This document shows, in pieces, positions 22,901 to 34,972 of a DNA stretch of 64,000 nt. Under the pieces are notes generated by a model. That model was not told the DNA's origin. It saw nothing but the letters and a program-made list of their open reading frames with translations, and searched no databases. The DNA is taken from NCBI GenBank assembly GCA_026545765.1, contig CM048843.1:11989501-12053500 (forward strand), given 5' to 3'. Origin of the DNA: Plantago major (Eukaryota > Streptophyta > Magnoliopsida > Lamiales > Plantaginaceae). The translations under genes were made by a program, and so were the position numbers. How positions within the stretch are numbered: the first letter of the stretch is position 1; each line of letters starts with the position of its first letter.

Positions 22901-25900
22901 ATTGAGTTAAAAAGGACTATTTGATGATAATTTGGGTAAAGATGAAGAAAGAAAAAATGTGGTTAGAAAGAAGAAAAAGAAGTTCTCTAGACACTGCCAG
23001 TTTAGGTGAGTGGGATTGGTATTGTTCAATCAAATTCATACTTGACTAATCAACGTACAATTATTGGAATTCACATTGTTGAGCTCATGCCGGCCTATAT
23101 CTTACTAAATTGATATTCGTCATTTTACTTTAAAATCGGTCGGGTTCTATCCAACCCGCATCGAAACCCGTTCATAATAATAATGTTCACGTCCGAGTTA
23201 GGCATACAATTGAACCCGTTCCATACATCTGTAACAAGACTCAAACCGCAACATTTTATAGTTAAGTAAGTAAAAAAAATACATTTTTCCCTGGAGGTGC
23301 AAAAAAACCATTGTAACATGTATGTAAAATTGTGTTTGTAATTTAAAATTGGGGGGGGGGGGGGGTCTGGGGTTGTTGGAAACCCACCCAATTAATTGCG
23401 TTATATACTTTTGTATTTTTATTTTGGTTCGGATTCGAGGATTAAAAAATATATATATACATGTTACTAACTAACAGGTCAGGTATGGGTAGAGTACTAT
23501 ATATAAAATATACTATGTTATCAACCGTCGGGTCCTGAATGGGCTCGGGTAGGGTTGGATCCTAAGTTCCTTACCCATTAAAGGCAAATCCGCCATTTGT
23601 AATTCGTATTTTACATTTTCTACTACCATGAAAAAAAGACTCAGTGATATGAGACTGAATGAAGAAGGATTATCACTGACATCACGACCAACGCTAACAT
23701 TGTTTACATGGAAGTTAATTAGACAATCTTATTTTCTCGATTAATTTATTTTGTCATCCCTTTTATATTTATTATTAGAAGTAAAGTATACAGTGGCATT
23801 GTTAGATTCTATAGATCTATAGAAACCGAACAAGGATCACACGAGTAAGCTATCTCTGATGCATCAAAGCTTATATTGATTTACATAACTCGAACAAGAA
23901 TGATTAGCCGAATTGTACCAAATATGACAAACATTGTCCTTCACTTTGTATTGTCACCAGACTTTTATCATTGTGGCATGCCTCGTAATTAGAATAAAAT
24001 GAAAAACAAAAATAAATTAAGAGACTATAGAAAAGGTAAACAACAAACAAATTGGTATAAACAAATTTGAAGATTTATAGAAAACCTTAACATACTAATC
24101 CCCTGTAAGTGACCAAGGAACCAAAATTGACAAGCAATTCCAGCATCGGCATTGACCTGACGATGAGTTTCATCATCTAACAGTGGAAAGATTTGAATTA
24201 CATTCCACCTCCAACACACAATAAGTTTTTTTTATAGTTAGGGCATTTCTTAATCTTTCAGACAAATCTCTCCGCATTGGACTAAAGGGTTAGGTTTAGT
24301 TTGACTTTTTTTTTTTGTAAGAGCATATGTAATTTAAAGTACTAATCACATGTTCAACATGTTCAGATGGTGATGAAAAAGAAAATATTAATGAGTTTTC
24401 ATGTTTAATAGTATATTGGAAAAACAATTATTAACGGTTATTTAAGAGAACATTCTTTTTTTATCAAGAGAACATTTTAGTTTTATTAATTAACATGTTA
24501 CGCTAAAATTTCTTTTTGGTGGGTGAGTGTGCACCCTGCCCCAAAAATTAAATATTATTTCACTACATCATTTTTTACACTATCCCGTGATTTTTTTTTG
24601 GGGGGGGGGGGGGGGGGTTTGGTTGGGCGAATTAGATGGGTGGCCTAAAAGATATTATTATATCACAAATCAACATACGTTTTCAAATGTTTCAGTGACA
24701 TGTTTTTCGAGGAGATGGTGTGGGGTAGGTCTTTTCACGTGTTTTGATAAAAGTTACTTCTTTTTGGAGTCGGGACACACTCCTATCAACACGGCCTCAC
24801 CCACCGTTACAAATATTCATTATTTCACTAAAATAATCATAATTTTTTTTTCGAGTTAGGTCGGGTTTTGATCCCGTTTCACTGGTATGGAATGGGTGGG
24901 GCATATACCCAACCCCGACGCCATTACTTTGAACGGGTATTGTGCGGGTTCGCAACGAGCTGGTTATAACATGACACGTTCAAAAGACTTTTATCGAGTC
25001 ACATGTATGTGTTGTTTTCGTATGAGCTTTTGTTGATGTTAATGGCTTATACAATTTTCACGGAACTGTAAAATGTGAATATGTTTATAAACTTTATATA
25101 CGACTTTAACATACCATTAACAAATGAATAGTAACTCAACTTTAATTGAGTTGTGAATAATTGTGATTGAGATAGTATTAAAATTTTATAAGTTTTATAG
25201 GGTTATTATATAAAGTGTGTAAGAGACTAAGAGTGAAGAGATGTGTGTAAGAGTTGTTTAAAATTATTTGATTGGTTTTAAGGTTATTTGATTTATTTAA
25301 GGTTGGTATAATAAACGAAAAAGTAAAGTGGGAGGAAAAAAAAAGGTAGAGAGAGAAAATTTAATTGAGTTGTGAATAGTATGTTGATTAAAAACGGATA
25401 TTGTTCTGATTCGATTAAAGTCGAGTGGCAAACATGATCAATTGTATGACTAAACTAAAATTGAGTTTAGTTGTATAACAAACGCTCCATTGCAAACTGA
25501 AAATGCTATTGTAGTAATTGTAGAGTTCCATATGCTTATTATCTTTTCACTATACCCGTCGAGTATTGACGGGCCATAAACTAGTTGTATTTGTACCAAA
25601 CCAAACTTTGAGAGTTTGACAATGGAATAGAAATGAACACGGGTATAAATTTCAAGGCGCATATCCACTATTGAAATTTGAAAATAACAGATTTACAAAA
25701 AGACTTTCAACCTATTTTATGAATAGTTAAAGAATCATAACACTTAAGCACTTGAATCGAAGTACCAATTTCAATTTAGCAAACTCAGTCTGAAAAAATT
25801 CAAGAAAGCTCACTAAATAAAGCTTAGTAAACTTAATGACAACACAAGCTGCTAGCTAATACACAAGACGTGTATATCAATGATCTAGATCGACTGATTC

Positions 25901-26040
25901 TAGAAGATTGTAGTCAATTGATTTGCTTTAATCAAGACCTTATCCATTTAGGAGATTCTCCAACAAAATCTCCTAAATCTTTTGTATAAGGTAAAGTCTA
26001 TTATATGCATATCAAGAATAGATCTCTATCCTAGTAATTA
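22901..26040. other. Gene-free stretch with old repeats and G-runs
   Basis: No gene recognised. It holds two long G-runs (about 23351-23366 and 24600-24617) and segments rich in CGGGTT/GGGTAGGG words (23130-23190, 23525-23570, 24850-24960), which look like old TIR-element ends. All open frames are short and lack domains. Confidence 0.4.
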
Positions 26041-26044
26041 TATA

Positions 26045-27004
26045 CTTCCTCCGTCCCGGTTTCATCTTCCCGTGGGCCAAGGCACAAGATTTAAATAAAA
26101 TTCAACAAAGTATGAGAGATGATGATCAAGTATGAAAGAGGGTGAATAAAGTATGACAAATAATGAATAAAATAGGAGATGTAGTGTATAAAATAGAAGA
26201 TATATTTTTCATTTAAAGTATAAAAAGATCAGGGCCGTCTCGGAGATTTAAGGGACCCTGTGCCGTCCTTAAGACAAGGCCCTGAATAATAGTACAACAA
26301 AAATCGTACAAGGTTTTTTAATGGATATAAAAATAGGTTTATTGAAAAATGCGAAAGTAAATACATCATTCGTGAAATAAATAATAATATAATAAAAATA
26401 AATATATGTAAAATTATAATTATATTCATTAACGTAAATAAAGAGATGCTACTAAGGCTCATTTTCATTTGAAATTCTTGAATCGAATCGACTGAATTGA
26501 ATGAATTGTAGTATAAAATATAACTAAGTAATCGAATCGAATGAATCGAATGAAGCCAACAATATAAGAGCCTAAGAATGAGAAATGAATAAGACAATAT
26601 AAAAGGACTCATTTATAGAAATTGATGCAGAATAACAGTATAACCAAAGAAATTATATTACTAAAAGAAATAAGATTGGAAAATTTAAAATGAAGTTAAA
26701 TATTAAGAATCCGAAATGAGAAAAGAATTCTTCAATTAAAGAGTTAAAAAAGGGATATATCAAGGCTTGAAACATTGACCCTTCGTATTCAAGAGACATT
26801 CAGCGAGGTTACCAGACCACCATTGGTAAACACTTTGTCATTTGAATAGTCTTTTTACACACACTCTATCTACAAATGTGCGCCCTCCCCCCCCCCCCCT
26901 AAAATATTGGGCCCTGTGCGGTCGGGGGGCCTTAGCCGGGTCTGGAGAAGATGAAGTTGGAACGACCAAAACGAAATGCGGGAAGATGAAACTGGGACTA
27001 GTAG
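26045..27004. mobile_element. Stowaway-like MITE interrupted by a hAT-like insertion
   Basis: The left end CTTCCTCCGTCCCGGTTTCA (after TA) and the right end, whose reverse complement reads CTACTAGTCCCAGTTTCATC, form inverted repeats. GTCCC-GTTTCATCTTCCCG matches at 19 of 20 positions. The MITE halves (26045-26229, 26945-27004) are separated by another element. Confidence 0.65.
26230..26944. mobile_element. hAT-like element nested in the MITE
   Basis: Starts CAGGGCCG and ends with the inverted CAGACCCG. The flanks are AAAAAGAT and GAGAAGAT (6 of 8 identical), the 8-bp duplication size of hAT elements. It contains a C-run (26887-26899). The minus-strand frame through it has no transposase motif. 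Confidence 0.5.
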
Positions 27005-27651
27005 AGTTTGTAAGCTAAAAAAAACTCTCTAGACTCTTAAACTTACCCAATCTCTGCATCATAAATTTGTAATCGTGGCGTCATAGCTATTTTTTTTGTT
27101 GATTTTTGAGAAAACTAATGCTGACTTCTCAACTTTAGCCGCAAGTTGCTAGGGGTTCATAAGGAAAAAATCGTTATCTCCCACTGAGGGCTGAGGGTAT
27201 TAGCAGAGGCTAAAAGCAATGTGGCCATTATTTAGGGGTGTTTTATTTTAGTATTAAATTCTATTTCTAAATGAACACCAATTCTATATTGAGGTCTACC
27301 GTCTCTTGCTTTCTTTTTTACCATGCTATCAAATAAAATATTGAGGATTAAAATCCTCAAATTTCATTTAAGTTAAGACACAAAATGAAAACCCCCTTCA
27401 TTTTTATTCAAAATTCTAGATTAAAAATGACAAGGAAAGTTTCAATACATCCAATTTTCCAATTCACCAAGTACAATATCAAGTCAATAATAATGTTAGG
27501 AAATGTCATATAAGGACCACTTTTGAAGAAAGCGACACAAAAAAAGGTCATTCTATTTTTTGGAGCCCTAATTCCTTCCATATTTTCCCAATATACCCTT
27601 ACTCTTTTCTTCCAGATCAAGCGCCAGTACAATACGTATTCTTTCTGATTT

Positions 27652-27872
27652 TTTTCTTCTCTCGCTTTTTCCTCCACGCTTTCTTCCTCCAACACCCTTT
27701 CTTCCTCATCTCTCTTCTCTATTTTCTTCTCGTTTTCGACATGGATTAGTACGAACTTCTTTTTGCTTTTTATTTTCACTTGCTTTCTCCTCCACGCTTT
27801 CTTCCTCCAGCACCCTTTCTTCCTCATCTCTCTTTGCTATTTTCACCTATTTTCTTCTCGTTTTCGACATGG
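27652..27872. repeat. Two-copy tandem repeat, pyrimidine-rich
   Basis: CCTCCACGCTTTCTTCCTCC through CTCGTTTTCGACATGGATT occurs twice, offset about 124 bp. The minus-strand frame across it is Lys/Glu-rich only because of the purine bias. Confidence 0.7.
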
Positions 27873-28079
27873 ATTCTATGGTTTCATTGACTTGTAATGG
27901 TCTTAGCCATGCTTTTGGCATAGAAATTGGTTTCACGTTTTTCTAATATGTTGGAGATCGCAATCGAGAAATTCAGGTTGAATGATTTTGATTAGACTAG
28001 TTTCAGGGCAGAGTGCACTAGTAGATTCTTTTCTGTGTTTTTGTTTTTTCGAATTTTTCCTTTTGTGTTGTGTGATGGA

Positions 28080-30230
28080 ACCTGAAACTAACATTTTTAG
28101 TTCCTGAATCTAACATTAATGAACATAAAACTAACTTTTGAGTTCCTGAAACTAGCTTAATGAACCTGAAACTAATTTTAATGAAAAAGAAACTAACTTT
28201 CTGAGTTTCTGAAACTAACTTTAATGAACCTGAAACTAACTTTATGAGTTCCTGAAACTAATACTAATGATGCTGAAACTAACAAAAAAGATCTTGAAAC
28301 TAACATTGTTTACAATCTTTCTGTGTTTTTGTTTTTTAGAATTTTTCCTTTTGTGTTGCGTGATGGAACCTAAAACTAACATTTTTAGTTCTTGAAACTA
28401 ACATTAATGAACATGAAACTAACTTTTGAGTTCCTGAAACTAGCTTAATGAACCTGAAACTAACTTTTAGTGAACCTGAAACTAACATTTTTAGTTCCTG
28501 AAACTAACATTAATGAACATGAAACTAACTTCTGAGTTCCTGAAACTAGCTTAGTGAACCTGAAACTAACTTTTAGTGAACCTGAAACTAACATTTTTAG
28601 TTCCTGAAACTAACATTAATGAACATGAAACTAACTTCTGAGTTCCTGAAACTAGCTTAATGAACCTGAAACTAACTTTTAGTGAACCTGAAACTAACAT
28701 TTTAATTTAGTTCCTGAAACTAACGTTAATGAACATGAAACTAACTTCTGAGTTCCTGAAACTAACTTAATGAACCTGAAACTAACTTTTAGTGAACCTG
28801 AAACTAACATTAATGAACATGAAACTAACTTTTGAGTTCCTGAAACTAGCTAGAATAGCCCTGAAACTAAGCTTAATGACCCTGAAACTAAGCTTAATGA
28901 CCCTGAAACTAACTTTAGTGGGCCTGAAACTAACATTTGTTGGGCTTGAAACTAACTTTAATGAACCTGAAACTAATACTATTTTTGCCGAAACTAACAG
29001 ACTAGATCTTGAAACTAATGTTGTAGGTCCGACAACCGTTTAATTAGGGTTTAGGGTTTAGGACGGGTCCAGGGCGGTAGCCCCTGGACCCGTCCTAAAT
29101 CCTAATTAAGACCGTAGCTCCCGGAGGGAGTATTCAAATTCAGTTGATTTAGGGTTCACCATTTTCCCCTAGGGTTTTAGAATTATGAGTTCTTCTGAAA
29201 CTAACTTTAGTGAACATGAAACTAGGTTTTGTGGTTCTGAAACCAAGTTTTGTGGTTCTGAAACTAACATAAAAGATCTTGAAATTAATATGAAGGCACA
29301 TGAAATTAGGTTTTGTAGCTCCCGGAGGGTGTTTTCAAATTCAGTTGATTTAGGGGTTCACCATTCCCCTTAGGGTTTTAGAATTTACGGTGAGGTCCTG
29401 AAACTAACTTTTTGTATCCTGAAACTAACATTTTTATGTTATGAAACTAACTCATGCGTTGTGAAACTAACTTTTTGTGTTCTGCGACTAATTCTTATGT
29501 CCTGAATCTAACTTTTTTGTGTTATGAAATTAACTCATGAAACCAACAGAAAAGGCTCATGAAACCAACAGAACAGACTCCTGAAACTAACTGAAAGACT
29601 CATAAAACCAACAGAACTGACTCCTGAAACTAACTCAAAGACTCATAAAACCAACAGAACTGGCTCTTGAAACTAACTCAAAGACTCATGAAACCAACAA
29701 AACTCCACTTAAATAAAGTCGCTTTGATTACTCGATTACTGAACGAACCCATTCCTTAAATATCTTCCATTGTATTTTTTAGAGACAAATTGTTGTAAAA
29801 TTAGCATGGTATGGTACGTGGTCCATCCTTCAACCATACACATCATGCTTTCCTTCTTACTAAATACTTAGTAACTGAAGGTGTATTCAAATTCAGTTGA
29901 TTAGTTTCACCATTTTAGGGTTTTAGAATTATAAATTCTTGAAACTAATACTATTTTGTTCTGAAACTAACATTGTTGGCCCTGAAACTAACTTTAATGA
30001 ACCTGAGTTACTGAAACTAATACAAATAATACTGAAACTAATACTATTTTGTTCTGAAACTAACATTTGTTGGCCCTAAAACTAACTGTAATAAATCTGA
30101 AACTAACATTCTGAGTTCCTAAAATTAGTTAGTGATCTGAAATAATACTAATGATGTTGAAACTAATACTATTTTTTCTGAAACTAACCGTTGACCTGAA
30201 ACTAAGATTGATTCCTAAATTGATAATCGA
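28080..30230. repeat. Minisatellite of CCTGAAACTAAC units with higher-order repeats
   Basis: Dozens of units built on CCTGAAACTAACTTTAATGA (period about 20-22) fill about 2.1 kb, with interruptions. A five-unit block of 106 bp is repeated head to tail with starts at 28472, 28578, 28684 and 28794. Larger duplications also occur: the GTGTTTTTGTTTTTT...TTTTGTGTTG lead-in at about 28037 and 28326, and the TTCAAATTCAGTTGATT...AGGGTTTTAGAATT segment at about 29130, 29332 and 29890. Open frames inside (28792-29043, 29185-29373) are repeat-derived; codon phase is not maintained across the array. Confidence 0.9.
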
Positions 30231-30565
30231 GTGATAGAGAATTGAAATCCGAATTTTCCGTGGGAACTATCCAACTGAAACAAAAGAGATTTCTCAACCT
30301 TGAATTCAATTACGAGTAGTATCACACAGTTTGCCATGGTATGTCTTGTTTTACTCACTTACCCCCTGATTCCAATTTTCATCCATTCAGGTCATGACCT
30401 ATGTTTTTCTTTTCCATTCCACTATGTGATTCCATTTCCAATGAATTCGTGATGTAGAAAGTTGCGCACTGTATCACCCATCCATTCTTCTTCTCTTCAC
30501 TACAATTACTCACTCACATGAGTACAAACAAAGTTTAGAGAGAGATTCAGAAATCCACACCGAAT

Positions 30566-30721
30566 ATGGCATCTTCTTCCACCGGACAATCGGCAATGGC
30601 GGTTACCAATTCCAGCGTCCTCGTCCTCCTCCGGCAGTGCAACGGCGGTGTTGAAGCACTCGGAATCGACGGTCATGGTGGAAAAATGAGAGGACGATTT
30701 GGTAAAGAAGAAGAAGAGTAG
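30566..30721 (+). CDS. Small ORF in the MULE-like element, possible captured exon
   Basis: ATG at 30566 opens 51 codons (MASSSTGQSAMAVTNSSVLV ... GHGGKMRGRFGKEEEE) ending in TAG. The GC-richer codon use differs from surrounding AT-rich sequence, and a plausible leader follows a CTTCTCTTCACT stretch. No family recognised. Could be a gene fragment carried by the element or chance. Confidence 0.25.
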   Translation: MASSSTGQSAMAVTNSSVLVLLRQCNGGVEALGIDGHGGKMRGRFGKEEEE

Positions 30722-30956
30722 AGTTGTTGTTTGGTGAAGAAGAAGAAGCAGATCTGAGATGATGAGGATGAAGATGTAGGTGAGGGATAGTTTTGTCCAC
30801 TCATATTTTATTTAAATTAGAATGGACTTAGTTGCAACACTTTTTTTTGAGTGGTCCTTATTTGTAATGGTTTTGCTATAGTGATTTATATATGTAATTT
30901 TCCCTAATAATTTTGCATTAAGTTACAAATTTAAGTATGTAATCACAAAGTTTCTT

Positions 30957-31562
30957 GGGGCTTTCTGCCGTCAGTCAAGGTGTCGCCCTGACTAATGTCA
31001 GTCACCTATTTTGATCCATTAGATTAAAATTTTAACGGTGGAGATCGAATAATTTGTTACCTATCGCACTAAGTGTTGCCATGGGGTGTCGTTCGTGTCG
31101 CACGAGGTGTTGCGCTACGTGTTGCTCCAACCGCCTACGTCGCTTTAAATTATTTAAATATATTTAAAAAAATATATTTTTCCTCTAACCGGAAGCCGCC
31201 ATGAAAAAAAAAACAGATCGGACTCGTGAAGTTTCAGATTGAGCTTCCATGACCATGGAAAAAAAGATCGAGCTTCCACCGAGCTCCGCAGCTGCCGGAG
31301 CTCGTGAAGCTCGATCTTTTTTTAATTGAGCTTCCGCCATGGAAGCTCCGGGCGGGCGGAAGCTCCAATCTAGAGCTTCCGCCATGGAACGTAAACGGTT
31401 AGAGCGACGTAAAACGGTTAGAGCAACACCTTTTGCGACACAGAGCAACGGTTGAGGGCAACACAGAGCAACGGTTGAGGGCGACACAGAGCAACGTGTC
31501 AGATGTCGACACTCTGACTGACGTTAGTGAGGGCGACACCCTGACTGACGGTAGAAAACCTG
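30957..31562. mobile_element. MULE-type element with 9-bp target duplication
   Basis: Inverted ends GGGGCTTTCTGCCGTCAGTC and (reverse complement) CAGGTTTTCTACCGTCAGTC align without gaps and continue for about 45 bp. The element is flanked by a perfect direct duplication AAGTTTCTT (30948-30956 and 31563-31571). 9-bp duplications are characteristic of Mutator-like elements. The interior has imperfect repeats (GAGCTTCCGCCATGGAAGCT palindromes, GAGCAACGGTTGAGGGC twice) and no transposase. Confidence 0.85.
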
Positions 31563-31952
31563 AAGTTTCTTAACCTAGAAGATAAAAAAGAACAGAAACT
31601 AACATTGGAAGATGTTAAATTCCTTGTCCATATATTAACTCCAAATTTGCCTATGCAAATACACAAAGTCAAATCAAATAGCTATAACGTAACCGATTGT
31701 AAACCAAAGTTTTTGTTGAAAATGTAAATTACATAAAAAAAACCCAAAATCCATCCCACTAAAAAGGAATCCTCCACCCGGCAGTTCGTGGTGAGTTGTG
31801 TTTTATGCATGAACGGCAGTTTCTGTGCCATCCAGTCTTGCATTACATAATACATACCATTAATTTATTTTATCTTGTACCACTGAGAGTCTGAGACTCA
31901 GTAAGTCAAGACACTAGAAGAAACACTCTGTTTTGAGAAACAGAGCTAAAAA

Positions 31953-34900
31953 ATGGAGATGAAAGATGACAAAATTGCCAATGCATGTGGCTTTTCCTGC
32001 CCAGAATCTCCTGTTGCTTCTGCTGATGATGATGACAAGGAAATCAAGGACGGTTTCTATAAAAAGCTTGTCAAATTGCACGACTCATCTGGCCTCAGCC
32101 TACTGTAATTCTATCTCCTATATATCAAAAGTTATTGCATCGATCTTTTATTTCTGTATTATGTTTTGGTTTTTGTAGAAATTAGTTCCAACTAGTATGT
32201 GCTCAATTTTCATCTAGCTTAGTTATCACTTATCAGTACTAATTGCACTTGTATTCTCAATGAAGAAGTTATTGAGTGTTTGGGATTCGACTCAAAACTC
32301 AACGTGAGTTGAAATTCGGAGTTGATGAATAATATCTCAGCGGCAATTTATTTTTTAAATTTTGTGTTTGGTATTGAATTGTGATTTTGATAGGGTTTAG
32401 TAGTATATTTGAGGTTTGGAGTTGATGAACAATAACTAAATTTGAGTATCATAGTGTAGACTATAGAGTGTAAAAACAAATACAAATATTTGGGAAAACT
32501 CAACTTGAGTCGATATCCAAACACGTGTGATGTTGTCATGGGATTGGCAAGAAGGAACCGGATGGATGATTGATTCTTGGAAATGTACTTTGTCAGTATC
32601 TGTCAAGAAATAAGGATGACTGAAAAGTTGCGTTTATAGTGTCACCCACTAAATACAAACACGTGGGGACCAACGCGTGGGACCCACACGAATCTTCACT
32701 TTTTTGTGAGCCTAGTGGGTGCAATTCTCTCGCCCCCAGCATAGGATTGTAGTGATAGCTTGTTATCTATACTATTTCCTGTAATGCTGAAATAGCATTG
32801 CAATTTAGGGATGAAAATGTTATATAGGAAAGGAAACTAAACGGGTAGAAGAAAATTCGGAACGTAAAGCTAAAAATGCAGTTACAAAAATTTGGCATTT
32901 TCAGTATTCTTCTTAACCAGGCCTTTTAAGAGAAATCAGGACCTCAATTAAGCTCTTTTATGTATCCCTATGTTAATAGCCGATTTACGAACTTCACATG
33001 TAAAAGAAGTACTGCATCATGTGCACACAAGTTCAGTACATACTTGTATAGTTGTATTTAAATTCATACTGCATGAGGTGTTTCAAACTTGCTTTGTGTA
33101 ATACACGAACTATGTATTTGCATTAGCCGTGGGGAGAGGTAATTAATACTTATGTCCTTACTCCAGTTTAGCTATGCTGATGGACTTATTTATGTTCCAT
33201 GATGTAATTCAATGGCTCCCTTACCTATGAATCATTCTATATATGAAGTTATCTCGAATATTCAACGATACTACTACACCAACTTAATAGTCCATGACAC
33301 TCTTGCACATATTTTAACTGCATTTTGCGGTTAATGTTCTATCTTGCATACTTTTGAGTTTTGCCCATCTTGATTAAGTTTTGTCTTCACTGTTTCCCTC
33401 ATCCGGTAAATTTACGTGGTGAAATGCTGAAATCCTTAATTCCTTATGCATGCAGCTTTAACTTTCAAGAGTCAAACCTCGACTTGCATCTCTTATATGA
33501 AGAAGTGACACAGAGAGGGGGATTTTATCAGGTATCTAATGCTTTTATCCAGAATATATTGAACTTCGTATATGCATACTTTACGATATTGATGATGCGT
33601 TTTTTGGATTTTTTTTCAGGTCACTGAAGCTGGGAAGTGGGATGAAGTAGAGTTGGCCTTGAAACTCAAAAGCAGCAACTCCATTTTACCAGCTCAACTT
33701 CAGAAAGTTTATGAAATTCTGCTTCTTCAGTATGAGCAGGTGTACAGCAAAAGCACTGATGAAGCGAACAGTTCCCCAGACAAAAATTCTCCAGGTGAAA
33801 AATGTTCATTTCTATAACAGCTCGTCGGTCTCGAGTCTTAAAGACATCCACTCTGCTGACTTCCGTCTTGACTTTCTTCTTTAGCTAGAGATCTTAAGAA
33901 CTAGTGTTGCATTAATGGTAGGTCCTGAAGATTTTGAGGCTAAACCAGGCAGCTCAATGGTAAAGAAAAAGAATTGTGATGACAATCCTAATGGTCATGA
34001 CAAGAAAAGGAAACGTACAGGTTATACTTTTCGTCTTTTACTTTCTTTTCAGCAGTGAACCTTTATTGATCTAGTTCAATGATTCATATGTGACATATGT
34101 CAGATTTTCTAGCTAAAATAAGGTGTTGAATATACTCGTTTGTTCGAAAAATTATGCTTGTGCAAAAACTTCATCTGTTTTAGTTGAACCCTGCTGCTGC
34201 CTATTTAACTTCATCTATTATATATACATCCATGACACATAAACGGCTTAATTTTATTTCTTTGTGATAACATTACTAGTCAAATACGCAGGGTCCAAGA
34301 TGGTTAATCAAAAGTCGACCGTGAAAACTTCATCAGAATTGTATGATAAAGAATTATGCAAGAGGCCTGATGCTCCTATGAAGCCGAGAACTGGATATCA
34401 TATCTTCGTTAGGCTTGAGTGCAACAGGCTAAAGATGATTCATGGAGAAAATGTTGGTAGCACGAATCTTCGTAATATGGCAACTAAGGCATGGAAGGCC
34501 CTATCCGACAAGGAAAAAAAGGTATGTTTTGTCTTAGTAGCCTGTTTGTGATAAATGTGGGAAAAAATGTTACGAAACCTTTTCGTACATATAGATTGAT
34601 AATCGATCCACCTTTTGTACTATACATCGGCAACATTGGTTTTTATGGCAGCCGTATTTGGAAGCAAGCAAGATTGACAGGGAAAGATATGGCAGAGAAT
34701 TGGCCCGATACATGTCTAGTGTAAAGAGTAACAATGTTGAGAGCCAACGCCCGTTAAGCAAGACATCTCCAAGCATGGTAAGCTTCTCCCCATCTTCAGG
34801 AGTAGTTGACGACTATCATGTGTCTTTGGGCGTTGAAGCTGACAGTGAAAATATCCAAGTTCCCGATGAATCCATGGTTAAATTGGCAGTGGAGTCTCTG

Positions 34901-34972
34901 AAGAATGCTAGATCTAATGATCATATGTTTCAGATTGATTTTTCCAGTGGCTTCCTTAATATGCCCAACTAG
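31953..34972 (+). CDS. ARID-HMG box DNA-binding protein (HMGB9/10/11/15 class)
   Basis: Exons: 31953-32104, 33456-33531, 33620-33794, a fourth ending at 34020 (acceptor uncertain, about 33908-33952), 34292-34521 and 34652-34972. The product is about 345 residues. Residues about 35-110 form an ARID domain (DGFYKKLVKLHDSSGLSLLF, LDLHLLYEEVTQRGGFYQVT, GKWDEVELALKL). After a basic linker (KKKN...KKRKRT) an HMG box follows (RPDAPMKPRTGYHIFVRLEC, TNLRNMATKAWKALSDKEKK, PYLEASKIDRERYGRELARY). ARID plus a single HMG box is a plant-specific nuclear architecture that binds AT-rich DNA. ATG 31953 is chosen because it gives an acidic N-terminus in frame with ARID. The good pyrimidine-tract acceptor at 33885 would put a TAG in frame, so exon 4 needs transcript support. 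Confidence 0.9.
32276..32524. mobile_element. MITE in intron 1 of the ARID-HMG gene
   Basis: GTGTTTGGGATTCGACTCAA at the left end is matched in inverted form by GTGTTTGGATATCGACTCAA at the right end (249 bp). Target duplication not clear. The rest of intron 1 (32105-33455) shows no other feature. Confidence 0.6.

Larger units (their letters stand above)
27495..30907. mobile_element. Candidate MULE-like element carrying a minisatellite
   Basis: The left segment TTAGGAAATGTCATATAAGGACCAC (broken here as TTAGGAAATG and ATAAGGACCAC) and the following AAAAAGGTCATTCTATTTT are matched in inverted orientation at the right end (30810-30907, reverse complement TAGGGAAAATTAC ... AATAAGGACCAC ... AAGTCCATTCTAATTT). 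Long imperfect terminal inverted repeats fit a Mutator-like element. The left arm is shorter and I found no convincing 9-bp target duplication, so boundaries are tentative. Confidence 0.4.

Noticed and set aside
26229-26612. 127-codon hydrophobic minus-strand ORF
   Set aside because: AT-rich non-coding interior of a hAT-like element; no transposase motif.
27408-27827. 139-codon minus-strand ORF rich in Lys/Glu
   Set aside because: Produced by a pyrimidine-rich tandem repeat read backwards; no domain.
28792-29373. ORFs in the minisatellite (LKLTLMN-like and SETN-like repeats)
   Set aside because: Repeat-derived frames; phase is not conserved between neighbouring units.
28080-30230. CRISPR-like array
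   Set aside because: Plant context, degenerate units without unique spacers of fixed length, no cas genes; it is a minisatellite.
31185-31487. 100-codon minus-strand ORF in the 606-bp MULE
   Set aside because: Covers palindromic GAGCTTCC repeats; no domain and the element is non-autonomous.
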